Below, piece after piece: positions 9,900 through 19,956 of a stretch of 41,092 nt of DNA. Position 1 is the stretch's first letter; every line of letters starts with the position of its first letter. The notes under the pieces are model-generated. The model did not search any database, was not told the origin of the DNA, and worked only from the letters and a program-made list of their open reading frames with translations. This DNA comes from Ornithinibacter sp. (lineage in GTDB: Bacteria; Actinomycetota; Actinomycetes; Actinomycetales; Dermatophilaceae): NCBI GenBank assembly GCA_029266735.1, contig JAQSWG010000030.1, positions 1 to 41,092 on the forward strand, in the 5' to 3' direction. The position numbers and the translations under genes were made by a program.

Positions 9900-9930
9900 A
9901 CACCGCCCACCTGCCTCGCCGGGGCGGTGT
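9900..9930 (+). terminator. Terminator-like hairpin after the DUF4307 gene
   Basis: ACACCGCCC (9900-9908) pairs perfectly with GGGCGGTGT (9922-9930), a nine-base-pair stem ten bases after the stop. There is no U-tract, which is common in high-GC actinobacteria. Confidence 0.5.
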
Positions 9931-9958
9931 GCGTGGTGAGGATCCGGCGCTCGGCGGG

Positions 9959-9964
9959 TAGACT
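9959..9964 (+). promoter_or_regulatory. Probable -10 box of greA
   Basis: TAGACT matches TANNNT. Transcription would begin near 9971 and give a leader of about 125 bases before the greA start. The leader contains nested dyads (9980-10024). No convincing -35 box is seen. Confidence 0.4.
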
Positions 9965-10095
9965 GGCGGTTTCATCTCGCGGGTCTGGGTCCGACGTGCC
10001 GCCACACGGCAGCCAGGAGACCCGGGCCCGTTGCCGTAGCACCGTGGCGCCGTCGCTTCCAGACGGATGCCGCCCATCGACCAGGAGTGAGTGAC

Positions 10096-10584
10096 GTGAC
10101 CGAGACCGCCAACCAGGCGAGCTTCCTGACGCAGGGGGCGTACGACCGCCTCAAGGCCGAGCTGGAGGAGCTTTCGGGCCCGGGTCGCAGCGAGATCGCG
10201 AAGAAGATCGAGGCGGCCCGCGCGGAGGGTGACCTCAAGGAGAACGGTGGCTACCACGCGGCCAAGGAGGAGCAGGGCAAGATGGAGGCCCGCATCCGCC
10301 AGCTGACGCAGCTGCTGGAGAGCGCGGTGATCGGTGAGAAGCCGGCCGACGACGGTGTCGTGGAGCCGGGGATGGTCGTGACCGTCGAGATGTTCGGTGA
10401 CGAGGAGACCTTCCTCCTCGGTTCTCGGGAGATCAGCGACTCCTCGATGCACGTCTTCTCCGAGAAGTCCCCCATCGGTGCCGCCGTCAACGGGGCGAAG
10501 GTGGGCGACACCGTCTCCTACGAGGCACCCAACGGCACCCAGGTCGACGTCAAGGTCCTCCACACGACGCCGTACGACGGCTGA
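10096..10584 (+). CDS. greA: Transcription elongation factor GreA
   Basis: Rescues backtracked RNA polymerase by stimulating transcript cleavage through the secondary channel. The 162-residue protein has the N-terminal coiled-coil ([51 protein letters not shown] in overview) with the acidic tip Asp/Glu of EGDLKEN, and the C-terminal FKBP-like domain ending [16 protein letters not shown] 10096 is preferred over GTG 10087 because AGGAG lies eight bases before it; the upstream GTG overlaps that AGGAG. A strong bidirectional terminator follows. The leader is long and structured. Confidence 0.96.
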   Translation: MTETANQASFLTQGAYDRLKAELEELSGPGRSEIAKKIEAARAEGDLKENGGYHAAKEEQGKMEARIRQLTQLLESAVIGEKPADDGVVEPGMVVTVEMFGDEETFLLGSREISDSSMHVFSEKSPIGAAVNGAKVGDTVSYEAPNGTQVDVKVLHTTPYDG

Positions 10585-10640
10585 GCTCCCAGCCGGCCGA
10601 CGCTGGGTCACCAGCCGGTCGTCGAGCGCCGCACAGCGAG

Positions 10641-10671
10641 GAGGGCCGGGTCCGCCGAGGACCCGGCCCTC
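10641..10671. terminator. Bidirectional terminator between greA and the ABC operon
   Basis: A perfect 13-base-pair stem: GAGGGCCGGGTCC (10641-10653) pairs with GGACCCGGCCCTC (10659-10671) around a GCCGA loop. It lies between two convergent genes and probably serves both. The strands lack T-runs. Confidence 0.75.
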
Positions 10672-10677
10672 TCACGG

Positions 10678-11523
10678 TCAGTCCTTCGTGCGCCGGATGA
10701 ACGCGCGCACCGCCAGTGGCGCGAGGATCGCGGAGAGGCCCAAAGACCAGAGGATCGTCGCGGTGACGGGATACTGGAGCGGGAGGGCAGCATCGGTCGG
10801 CAGTGGTATGCCGTCGTTCCCCCACAGCTCCCGCAACGCCTGGACGAGCGCGCTGATGGGGTTCCACTCGGCGATGAGGCGAAGCCCGGACGGCATCCCC
10901 TCAGGTGGGGCGAAGGCGTTGCTGAGGAACGTTATCGGGAACATCGTCGAGAACATCACGCCCTGGACCGCCTCGACGCTGCGCAGCGACGACCCGGCCA
11001 GGATGCCGACCCAGATCATCGCGAACCCGAACAGCAGCAGCAGGCCGTAGCCGAGCAGGCCCCGGGCCATCCCGTCGTTGATGCTCCACCCGACGAACAG
11101 CCCCGTCACGGACATGACGACGATGCCGATCATCGAGTGGATGAGGCTGGAGACGCTACGCGCGACCACGACGGCGGACCGGCCGATGGGCAGGGACCGC
11201 AGCCGGTCCAGGATTCCCTTGCTGATGTCAGAGGTGAGCCCCACCGCGACGATGAAGCAGCTGAAGGCCATGGTCTGGGCCATGATGCCGGGGAGCAGCC
11301 ACTCCTTGTAGTCCACCCCGGGGATGGTGATCGACCCACCGAAGACGAAGGCGAAGAGCAGCACGAAGATCACCGGCTGGATGGTGACGTCCGTCAGCAT
11401 CTCGGGCTGCCGCCGGATGTGGATGAGGTTGCGCCGGACCAGGGCGGAGATCTGCCGGGGCGGGCTCGCGACCCGCTGCCCCGGGTGGGTGGCGTGGAAG
11501 GACGTCGTCGCCGCGGCGCTCAT
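10678..11523 (-). CDS. ABC-2 type transporter permease (DrrB-like)
   Basis: Membrane subunit of a drug or lipid exporter paired with the ATPase encoded just upstream. The 281 residues start with a cytoplasmic segment (HPGQRVASPPRQISALVRRNLIHIRRQPE, shown here by its ends) typical of DrrB. About six hydrophobic segments follow, with the ABC-2 signature LLPGIMAQTMAF and the late LSNAFAPPEGMPSGLRLIAEWNP motif. The ATG overlaps the ATPase stop as ATGA. One copy of the CGGCATAC motif here uses an ATA isoleucine codon, very rare in such a genome. The substrate cannot be told from sequence. The strong terminator at 10641-10671 ends the operon. Confidence 0.9.
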   Translation of the reverse strand: MSAAATTSFHATHPGQRVASPPRQISALVRRNLIHIRRQPEMLTDVTIQPVIFVLLFAFVFGGSITIPGVDYKEWLLPGIMAQTMAFSCFIVAVGLTSDISKGILDRLRSLPIGRSAVVVARSVSSLIHSMIGIVVMSVTGLFVGWSINDGMARGLLGYGLLLLFGFAMIWVGILAGSSLRSVEAVQGVMFSTMFPITFLSNAFAPPEGMPSGLRLIAEWNPISALVQALRELWGNDGIPLPTDAALPLQYPVTATILWSLGLSAILAPLAVRAFIRRTKD

Positions 11524-12521
11524 CGCCCTGCTCCCGTCGCGCCCACCGCGTCGAGATCGGCGTCCGAGGTCGGGCGCTTGTCCGACTCGGCCCGGTGACC
11601 CGTGAGGTGGAGGAACACGTCGTCGAGGCTCGGCCGCTGGAGCCCGATGTCGTCGACCTCGATCCCCGCCTCGTCGAGACGTGACGCGATCCGGGTGAGC
11701 GCGGCCACCCCCTCGGCGGGAGCGCTGAGCCGGCGGGAGTCGTGGTCGACGTGCAGCTCGGGGACCTCCTCCCGGACGACGTCCGCGGCCTGCGCCACCG
11801 TGTCCGGCCGGGAGACCGTGACCACGAGACTGGCACGCCCCGACTGGTCCTTGAGCTCCAGCGGCGTGCCCTCCGCGATGATCCGACCCTGGTCGACGAC
11901 GACGATGCGGTCGGCCAGCTGGTCGGCCTCGTCGAGGTACTGGGTCGTGAGGAAGAGGGTGGTCCCGTCCCGCACGAGGTCCCGGAGGACCCCCCACAGC
12001 TCCACCCGGCTCCGCGGGTCCAGCCCGGTCGTCGGCTCGTCGAGGAAGAGGACCGGAGGCGTCGCGATGAGGCTCACGGCCAGGTCCAACCTGCGACGCA
12101 TGCCCCCGGAGTAGTCCTTGACGACCTTGTCGCCCGCCTCGGTGAGCGAGAACCGCTCCAGCAGCTCCTCGATCGACCGGTTGAGGAGCGCGCGGTCGAG
12201 GCCGTAGAGGTCGCCCACGAGGCGGAGGTTCTCACGGCCGGTGAGCAGCTCGTCGACGGTCGCCGACTGGGCCGTGAGACCCATGCTGTGGCGGACCGCG
12301 TCGGCCTCGGCCACGACGTCGTGGCCGGCCACCCGGGCGCTCCCGCTGGTCGGTTCGGTGAGCGTCGTGAGCATGCGCACCGTCGTCGTCTTCCCCGCGC
12401 CGTTCGGTCCGAGCATGGAGAAGACCGTGCCGGCGGGCACCGACAGGCTGACGCCGTCGACGGCGGTGAAGTCGTCGAACCGCTTGACGAGGTCCGTCGC
12501 CTCGATGGCCGGCGCGCTCAT
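11520..12521 (-). CDS. ABC transporter ATP-binding protein (DrrA/daunorubicin-resistance family)
   Basis: ATPase of the exporter formed with the overlapping permease. The 333 residues contain Walker A GPNGAGKTT (38-46), Q-loop LTAQSATVDELLTGREN, signature YSGGMRRRLDLA, Walker B LFLDEPTTGLD and a switch histidine region replaced by TTQYLDEADQLAD, as usual in DrrA. The C-terminal ~100 residues are the DrrA-type extension with LQRPSLDDVFLHLTGH. Both ends overlap neighbours by ATGA: VOC protein upstream, permease downstream. This arrangement suggests coordinated expression of a resistance or export cassette. It could equally export an endogenous lipid. Confidence 0.93.
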   Translation of the reverse strand: MSAPAIEATDLVKRFDDFTAVDGVSLSVPAGTVFSMLGPNGAGKTTTVRMLTTLTEPTSGSARVAGHDVVAEADAVRHSMGLTAQSATVDELLTGRENLRLVGDLYGLDRALLNRSIEELLERFSLTEAGDKVVKDYSGGMRRRLDLAVSLIATPPVLFLDEPTTGLDPRSRVELWGVLRDLVRDGTTLFLTTQYLDEADQLADRIVVVDQGRIIAEGTPLELKDQSGRASLVVTVSRPDTVAQAADVVREEVPELHVDHDSRRLSAPAEGVAALTRIASRLDEAGIEVDDIGLQRPSLDDVFLHLTGHRAESDKRPTSDADLDAVGATGAGR

Positions 12522-12934
12522 CGGACGAGGCAGAACGGGTGTCCTGCGGGGTCGAGGTAGACGACGAAGCCGCCGTTCTCCGAGGGTTGGACGTCGTGGC
12601 GTCGGGCACCCGCCGCGAGCACGTGGCGCTCCCCGCCCTCCATGTCGGAGACCTGCAGGTCGAGGTGGAACTGCTGGGGGTGCGCCCCGCCCGGCCACGT
12701 CGGGGTGACGAAGTCGTCGATGCGCTGGAACGCCAGGGAGGTCGCTCCGGCGGGGCGGTCCGGCGAACCGCCCCCACTCGGAGGGACGAGGGTCACCCAG
12801 TCGTCGTCGGAGTCGTCCTCCACCTCCCATCCGAGCACCTCGGCGTAGAAGGCGCCGAGGGCACGGGCATCGGGACAGTCGAGGACGACGAGGTCGAGGA
12901 CGGGTCGGGTCTGCGGAGCACTGCGATCACTCAT
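12518..12934 (-). CDS. VOC-family (glyoxalase-like) protein leading the ABC operon
   Basis: A 138-residue protein of the vicinal-oxygen-chelate superfamily, the type often labelled glyoxalase-like. Recognisable stretches are VLDLVVLDCPDARALGAFYAEVLG near the N-terminus (abbreviated as ends), HLDLQVSDMEGGERHVLAAGA and the terminal YLDPAGHPFCLVR. These proteins include bleomycin-type binding proteins and dioxygenases; no specific activity can be assigned. It leads a three-gene unit with the exporter (ATGA overlaps), so a role in binding or modifying the exported compound is a reasonable inference. ATG 12934 is leaderless-like, seven bases after TAGGGT. A related VOC protein is encoded at 28.1 kb. 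Confidence 0.85.
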   Translation of the reverse strand: MSDRSAPQTRPVLDLVVLDCPDARALGAFYAEVLGWEVEDDSDDDWVTLVPPSGGGSPDRPAGATSLAFQRIDDFVTPTWPGGAHPQQFHLDLQVSDMEGGERHVLAAGARRHDVQPSENGGFVVYLDPAGHPFCLVR

Positions 12935-12941
12935 GAGCACG

Positions 12942-12947
12942 ACCCTA
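12942..12947 (-). promoter_or_regulatory. Probable leaderless -10 box of the VOC-ABC operon
   Basis: On the minus strand TAGGGT is followed by seven bases and the ATG of the VOC gene. The AGGG could be mistaken for a weak ribosome site, but the TANNNT spacing matches that at glmS, metB and gntK. Confidence 0.45.
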
Positions 12948-13009
12948 GATGTGACCACCGACACACGTCCTGTCGGTTTCTGCCGTCCCCCTCTCTCGCG
13001 GGCCGACGC

Positions 13010-14341
13010 TCACGTCCCCGACCTCGGTGTGGCGCTCAGGGTCGCCGCGAGAGCCGACGCCGCCCCGGGGTGTCGGTCCGCGAGCAGGCCGACCGCGAAG
13101 AGCACGTATGCCGTGTCGACGCACGTCCGAGCGCTGTCCGGGACGCGCCAGCCCCCGCCGTGGTCGTCGGTGACGCGACGGAGCACTCGTGAGCGGAGAC
13201 CGTCCGGCGCATGGCGCAGCACGCCACCCGAACCGACGACGAGGGCGACGTGCTCGAGGGGGCGCGGCCGCTCCCAGGAATGGGGCGGGCGGCCATGGCG
13301 CCGCACCGCCACGACGGCGGCCGTCTCCGCCAGCCACTGCTCGGCCCGCCAGTCGGCGTCGGAGACCGCCAGGTACCCCGGGTCGACGGCGACGCGACCG
13401 GCATACTCAGCAGCGGCGAGAGGCAGTGGCAGGCGCTCGCGACGAGCCGCCTCGACGATCCCCTCCGCGTTCCACCGCATGCCGAGATCCCCTTCGACGG
13501 TGCGAGCGTGCCACAGCGTGCCGACGACCTCCCGGTGGACCGTCGCGTCCTCGCCCTGTGGCGTGATGACGGAGTAGACGTCCGTGGTGGCGCCTCCCAC
13601 GTCGACGACGAGCACGTCGCGGCCCACGACGTCGGCGAGCACCTCAACCCCTCGCAGCACCGCGTCCGGGGTGGCGGCGCGGACGAGGTCGCGGAAGCCA
13701 CGGCCCCGTGACAGGCCCTTGCCACCGATGACGTGCCGGAGGAAGGCGTCGCGAATGGCACTCCGGGCCGCCGCAGGTGCGACGACCCCGATGCGGGGCA
13801 GCACGTTGTCCGCCACGACGAACCGGCGTCCCGTGCCGGCCAGCAGCGCGGACACCGCCGGGGCCACCTCCGCGTTGCCGGCGACGACGAGCGGGACCGC
13901 CACGCGGCTGCGAGCGAGCCGGTCCGCGTTGTGGAGCAGCACGTCGGCGTTGCCGCCGTCGGTGCCGCCGACGAGGAGGACGAGATCAGGACGCGCGCCC
14001 CGCAGGGCCGTGACGTCGTCCGTCGTCATCGGTCCGCTCGACACGTGCACCACCCTGCCGCCCGCCGAGAGGCCGACCCGGTGGCCGGCCTCGGCCGTGA
14101 CCTCCGCCTCGTAACCGACGACGGCGAGCCGCAGTCCCCCACCCGCGCTGGAGCAGATGAGCACCTCCTGCGGCTCCCGGTGCGCCGCGAGACCCGCTCT
14201 GACGGCGTCGACGCCGTCCATGACGTCGGTGCCGACGGTCGTCGGGGAGGTCGCCGTGCCGATGAGCGCACCTCCGGGGAGCTCCACGAGGACCCCTTTG
14301 GTGAACGTCGAGCCGACGTCGACGCAGAGGACGGCGGGCAT
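13010..14341 (-). CDS. MutL/GlmL-family ASKHA ATPase-like protein (glutamate-mutase accessory family), orphan
   Basis: A 443-residue protein resembling MutL/GlmL, the actin/Hsp70-fold protein encoded between the two subunits of coenzyme-B12 glutamate mutase in clostridia and thought to act as a chaperone or reactivase. Phosphate-binding motif 1 is DVGSTFTKG (8-16); motif 2 is VVDVGGATTDVYSV in the second half; LLVGGTDGGN and VVGSGGVLRHAP are further ASKHA-like loops. No mutase subunit is encoded in this window. It starts three bases after the metB stop, so the two form an operon. Unrelated to DNA mismatch-repair MutL. The cellular role here is unknown. Confidence 0.8.
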   Translation of the reverse strand: MPAVLCVDVGSTFTKGVLVELPGGALIGTATSPTTVGTDVMDGVDAVRAGLAAHREPQEVLICSSAGGGLRLAVVGYEAEVTAEAGHRVGLSAGGRVVHVSSGPMTTDDVTALRGARPDLVLLVGGTDGGNADVLLHNADRLARSRVAVPLVVAGNAEVAPAVSALLAGTGRRFVVADNVLPRIGVVAPAAARSAIRDAFLRHVIGGKGLSRGRGFRDLVRAATPDAVLRGVEVLADVVGRDVLVVDVGGATTDVYSVITPQGEDATVHREVVGTLWHARTVEGDLGMRWNAEGIVEAARRERLPLPLAAAEYAGRVAVDPGYLAVSDADWRAEQWLAETAAVVAVRRHGRPPHSWERPRPLEHVALVVGSGGVLRHAPDGLRSRVLRRVTDDHGGGWRVPDSARTCVDTAYVLFAVGLLADRHPGAASALAATLSATPRSGT

Positions 14342-14344
14342 GCG

Positions 14345-15523
14345 TCAGGTGAGGCGGTCGAGCGCCTGGCCGAGGTCGGCCACGAGGTCCTCGACGTCCT
14401 CGATGCCGACCGAGAGCCGGATGAGGTCGGACGGGACCTCGAGCTCGGTGCCGGCGACGGAGACGTGCGTCATCAGACCCGGGTGCTCGATGAGCGACTC
14501 CACGCCGCCGAGCGACTCGCCGAGGGTCCAGAGCTCGGTCTCGGCACACACCTTGGTGGCCACGTCCTCACCGCCGCGGACCCGGAAGGCCACCATCCCG
14601 CCGAACCGCTTCATCTGCCGTGCGGCGACGTCGTGGTTCGGGTGGTCCGGCAGGCCCGGGTAGTGCACGGCCGTGACTCCGTCGTGGTCGAGGAGGAACC
14701 GCGCGACGGCCTCCGCGTTGTCGCAGTGGCGCTCCATCCTCACGGCGAGGGTCTTCAGACCGCGCAGCACGAGCCAGGCGTCGAACGGCCCGGCGACCGC
14801 ACCCATGGCGTTCTGGTGGAAGGCGATCCGCTCGGTCACGCTGTCGCCGTCCCGGGTGAGCGCACCCGGGGCCACGACGACCGCGCCACCCACCACGTCA
14901 CTGTGCCCGCCGGCATACTTCGTGGTGCTGTGCACGACGACGTCCGCCCCGAGCGCGATGGGGGTCTGAAGGTAGGGGGAGGCGAAGGTGTTGTCGACGA
15001 CGAACAGGGCCCCCGCCTCGTGCGCCACCGCGGCGATCGCCTCGATGTCGGCGATTCCCAGCAAGGGGTTGGTGGGCGTCTCGACCCAGACCATCCGGGT
15101 GTTGGAACGCATCGCCGCGCGCACGGAGTCGACGTCGGCGACCGTCGCTATCGAGTGGTCGACACCCCAGGGCCGGAAGACCTGGTCGAAGAGCCGGTAG
15201 GTCCCACCGTAGGCATCGGAGGGGACGACGACGTGGTCGCCGGGCGTGAGGAGGGCGCGCAGCACGGCATCCTCACCGGCGAGGCCGCTGGCGAAGGCGA
15301 ACCCCCTCTCACCGCCCTCGAGCGCCGCGACGCACTCCTCGAGCGCCGTGCGCGTGGGGTTCGCCGAACGTGAGTACTCGTAGCCGCCGCGCAGACCGCC
15401 GATGCCGTCCTGCTTGAAGGTGCTCACCTGGTGGATCGGGACGATGACTGCACCGGTCGAGGGGTCCGGCTCCTGTCCCGCATGGATCGCACGCGAGGAG
15501 AAGCCGAGGTTGTCGAGTGCCAT
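14345..15523 (-). CDS. metB: Cystathionine gamma-synthase
   Basis: PLP enzyme joining an O-acyl-homoserine with cysteine to form cystathionine on the way to methionine. The 392 residues match the Cys/Met-metabolism family: [21 protein letters not shown] (split as known signature), substrate loop [14 protein letters not shown]-binding [11 protein letters not shown], and the Schiff-base Lys202 in [12 protein letters not shown] cystathionine gamma-lyase activity is the main alternative and cannot be excluded by eye. Its place beside greA/mca matches Rv1079. ATG 15523 lies seven bases after a TACCCT box. The mutL-like gene follows three bases after its stop; msrA is divergent. Confidence 0.92.
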   Translation of the reverse strand: MALDNLGFSSRAIHAGQEPDPSTGAVIVPIHQVSTFKQDGIGGLRGGYEYSRSANPTRTALEECVAALEGGERGFAFASGLAGEDAVLRALLTPGDHVVVPSDAYGGTYRLFDQVFRPWGVDHSIATVADVDSVRAAMRSNTRMVWVETPTNPLLGIADIEAIAAVAHEAGALFVVDNTFASPYLQTPIALGADVVVHSTTKYAGGHSDVVGGAVVVAPGALTRDGDSVTERIAFHQNAMGAVAGPFDAWLVLRGLKTLAVRMERHCDNAEAVARFLLDHDGVTAVHYPGLPDHPNHDVAARQMKRFGGMVAFRVRGGEDVATKVCAETELWTLGESLGGVESLIEHPGLMTHVSVAGTELEVPSDLIRLSVGIEDVEDLVADLGQALDRLT

Positions 15524-15530
15524 GGGCTCG

Positions 15531-15536
15531 AGGGTA
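15531..15536 (-). promoter_or_regulatory. Probable leaderless -10 box of metB, overlapping a CGGCATAC motif
   Basis: On the minus strand TACCCT is followed by seven bases and the metB ATG. The TAC of the box is also the end of a CGGCATAC 8-mer (15541-15534). Confidence 0.5.
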
Positions 15537-15590
15537 TGCCGTGCGCGTCCACCGGGGATGATGCCGGGGGGCCCGGACGTTCAGACGTAC

Positions 15591-16286
15591 ATGCTCTTCG
15601 GATCCCGTGCCAAGACCACCCTGCCCAGCGCCGACGAGGCGCTCCCCGGCCGTGAGCACCGGCCCTTCCACGTGCCGGAGACCCACGAGGTGCTGGGCAC
15701 CCCGCTGGAGGGGCCCTGGCCCGAAGGCACCGAGGTGCTTTACGTCGCCATGGGCTGCTTCTGGGGTGTGGAGCGGATCTTCTGGCGGCTGCCCGGTGTC
15801 GTGACCACCGCGGCCGGCTACATGGGCGGCTACACGTCCAACCCCACCTACGAGGAGACCTGCACCGGCCGCACCGGGCACGCGGAGGCGGTGCTCGTCG
15901 CCTACGACCCGTCGGTGACGTCCCCGGAGATGCTCCTCAAGGCGTTCTGGGAGAACCATGACCCCACCCAGGGCAACCGGCAGGGCAACGACATCGGCAC
16001 GGCGTACCGGTCCGCGATCTTCTGGACGACCCCCGGCCAGGAGGCCGCGGCACGGGCCACACGGTCCGCCTTCCAGGAGGTGCTGACCGCCGCTGGACGC
16101 GGCGAGATCACGACCACCCTCGCGCCGGCGGAGGTGGCCGGCACCTTCTGGTATGCCGAGGACTACCACCAGCAGTACCTGCACAAGAACCCCAACGGCT
16201 ACTGCAACCACGGCCCGAACGGCCTCACCTGCCCCGTCGGCGTCGCCGACCTCCCGGCGCAGAGGGACGTCCTCCCACCGGCCTGA
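15591..16286 (+). CDS. msrA: Peptide-methionine (S)-S-oxide reductase
   Basis: Reduces methionine-S-sulfoxide in proteins and free methionine. The 231 residues contain the active-site GCFWG (55-59, catalytic Cys56), [14 protein letters not shown], the conserved [19 protein letters not shown] region and the C-terminal [13 protein letters not shown] with the resolving Cys. ATG 15591 is chosen because related actinobacterial proteins begin just before this FxSRxKxxLPxxxEAL stretch; ATG 15558 and 15561 would add 10-11 residues. It is divergent from metB, a fitting pair for methionine supply and repair. A 12-bp inverted repeat follows the stop. Confidence 0.95.
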   Translation: MLFGSRAKTTLPSADEALPGREHRPFHVPETHEVLGTPLEGPWPEGTEVLYVAMGCFWGVERIFWRLPGVVTTAAGYMGGYTSNPTYEETCTGRTGHAEAVLVAYDPSVTSPEMLLKAFWENHDPTQGNRQGNDIGTAYRSAIFWTTPGQEAAARATRSAFQEVLTAAGRGEITTTLAPAEVAGTFWYAEDYHQQYLHKNPNGYCNHGPNGLTCPVGVADLPAQRDVLPPA

Positions 16287-16303
16287 GCTCGGGCGCCGGT
16301 GAC

Positions 16304-16365
16304 GTCGAGTGAGCACGACACGCCGGCGTGGATCGAGGATCCCGGGCGGGTCCTGCTCACTCGAC
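16304..16365. repeat. Intergenic palindromic element after msrA
   Basis: GTCGAGTGAGCA (16304-16315) is repeated in perfect inverted form at 16354-16365, with a 38-base GC-rich centre. It lies between the convergent msrA and the 43-codon gene. It may act as a terminator, but the long loop is more like a small palindromic repeat element. Confidence 0.6.
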
Positions 16366-16403
16366 CGGCAGCCGGGGGCATGAGCGCCGCCGCGGCCAGC
16401 AAG

Positions 16404-16535
16404 CTACTTCTTGCGGATCTCCCCGATGTCCAGGTGGCTCTTCGCGTCCGCCTTGGCCTGCTTCTCGGCCCGCTTCTCCTTGATCGACTTGCCGGCCTTC
16501 TTCGTCATGTGCTGTCGAGGTGACTTGTCCGCCAT
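16404..16535 (-). CDS. 43-residue lysine-rich conserved small protein
   Basis: A very short basic protein: MADKSPRQHMTKKAG, then SIKEKRAEKQAKADAKSH and the end LDIGEIRKK. Nearly a third of the residues are Lys or Arg, and a helix of about residues 15-35 is likely. I recall similar short basic proteins in actinobacteria, without known function. Support is the GGGAG ribosome site six bases before ATG 16535, the clean TAG stop, and its own divergent intergenic space upstream of the TIGR03086 gene. Nucleic-acid binding would suit its charge but is only a guess. Confidence 0.7.
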   Translation of the reverse strand: MADKSPRQHMTKKAGKSIKEKRAEKQAKADAKSHLDIGEIRKK

Positions 16536-16736
16536 GATGTGCTCCCAGCGCTAGGAAGCCTGAACGACTCCGTCCGTCGACACTACGCCGGCCCGGCGCC
16601 TGCGTCTCGGGTGTTACCTGTTCGCCGAGCCGACGGACACGAGCCGACAGCCTTCCGCCGGCGATGCTCGGCTGCTCGGTTTTGCCCCGTGCCGCGTGGG
16701 TACGCCTCGTGGTGGTCCCGAACAAGGAGGGCGCGG

Positions 16737-17279
16737 ATGGACGACGTCGACCTGCTCGACCTGTACCGCCGAGCGACCGACTGGACGCTCGGCAAGGTCG
16801 CCATCGCGAGCGACCACCTGGACGCCGTGACCGGCTGCGAGGGCTGGGACGTGCGCACGTTGATGAACCACATGCTGGAGACCCAGCGGTACTTCGTGTG
16901 GTCCGCGCGGGGCGAGGACGCCTCCCCGCCGGGCGCCGAGCCGCCGGACCTCCTCGGCAAGGTGCCACTCGCCGACTTCACGCGCTCGCGCGACGAGGCG
17001 CTGCGGACGTTCGGCAAGGAGGGCGTCATCGAGAGGACCGGGCCGTCCCTCGGCATCGCCTTCAGCGACCAGCTGCTGCACGGCTGGGACCTCGCGAAGG
17101 CCACCGGCCAGGACGCGACGATGCCCGAGGGGCTCGCAGAGGCGGCGTACCAGCAGATCCATGGCCGCTTCACCGAGGAGCAGCGCCATGGAGTGTTCAA
17201 GCCGGAGCTTCCCGTCTCGCCGGACGCAACCCCGCAGGAGCGGCTCCTGGCCTACACCGGCCGCGCACCGTCGGGCTGA
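16737..17279 (+). CDS. TIGR03086-like mycothiol-dependent-isomerase/DinB-fold protein
   Basis: A 180-residue member of the actinobacterial family related to mycothiol-dependent maleylpyruvate isomerase and DinB metal-binding proteins. Typical stretches are LLDLYRRATDWTLGKV, CEGWDVRTLMNHMLETQRYF and the late SDQLLHGWDLAKATGQD. The three metal-site histidines of the fold are represented by His in NHMLE and LLHGWD, the third being unclear. ATG 16737 follows AAGGAGG by six bases, a strong start. Mca elsewhere in the window shows that mycothiol is available, but whether this protein uses it is unknown. It is convergent with fadH (five bases between stops). Confidence 0.8.
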   Translation: MDDVDLLDLYRRATDWTLGKVAIASDHLDAVTGCEGWDVRTLMNHMLETQRYFVWSARGEDASPPGAEPPDLLGKVPLADFTRSRDEALRTFGKEGVIERTGPSLGIAFSDQLLHGWDLAKATGQDATMPEGLAEAAYQQIHGRFTEEQRHGVFKPELPVSPDATPQERLLAYTGRAPSG

Positions 17280-17284
17280 GCTCC

Positions 17285-19892
<2,608 letters not shown>

Positions 19893-19956
19893 GCGTCAAG
19901 TCTCACCCTGTCGGCACCCGAGGTGATCGCCTGATGCGCGACGTCGCAGCCGCCGG

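Noticed and set aside
13733-15373. A 546-codon open frame opposite metB and the mutL-like gene
   Set aside because: It mirrors the codon structure of the two real genes on the other strand and has no recognisable domain.
14342-15590. Cobalamin or SAM riboswitch near metB and the mutL-like gene
   Set aside because: Only 67 bases separate metB and msrA, a leaderless promoter fits metB, and there is no B12-box-like or SAM-core sequence.
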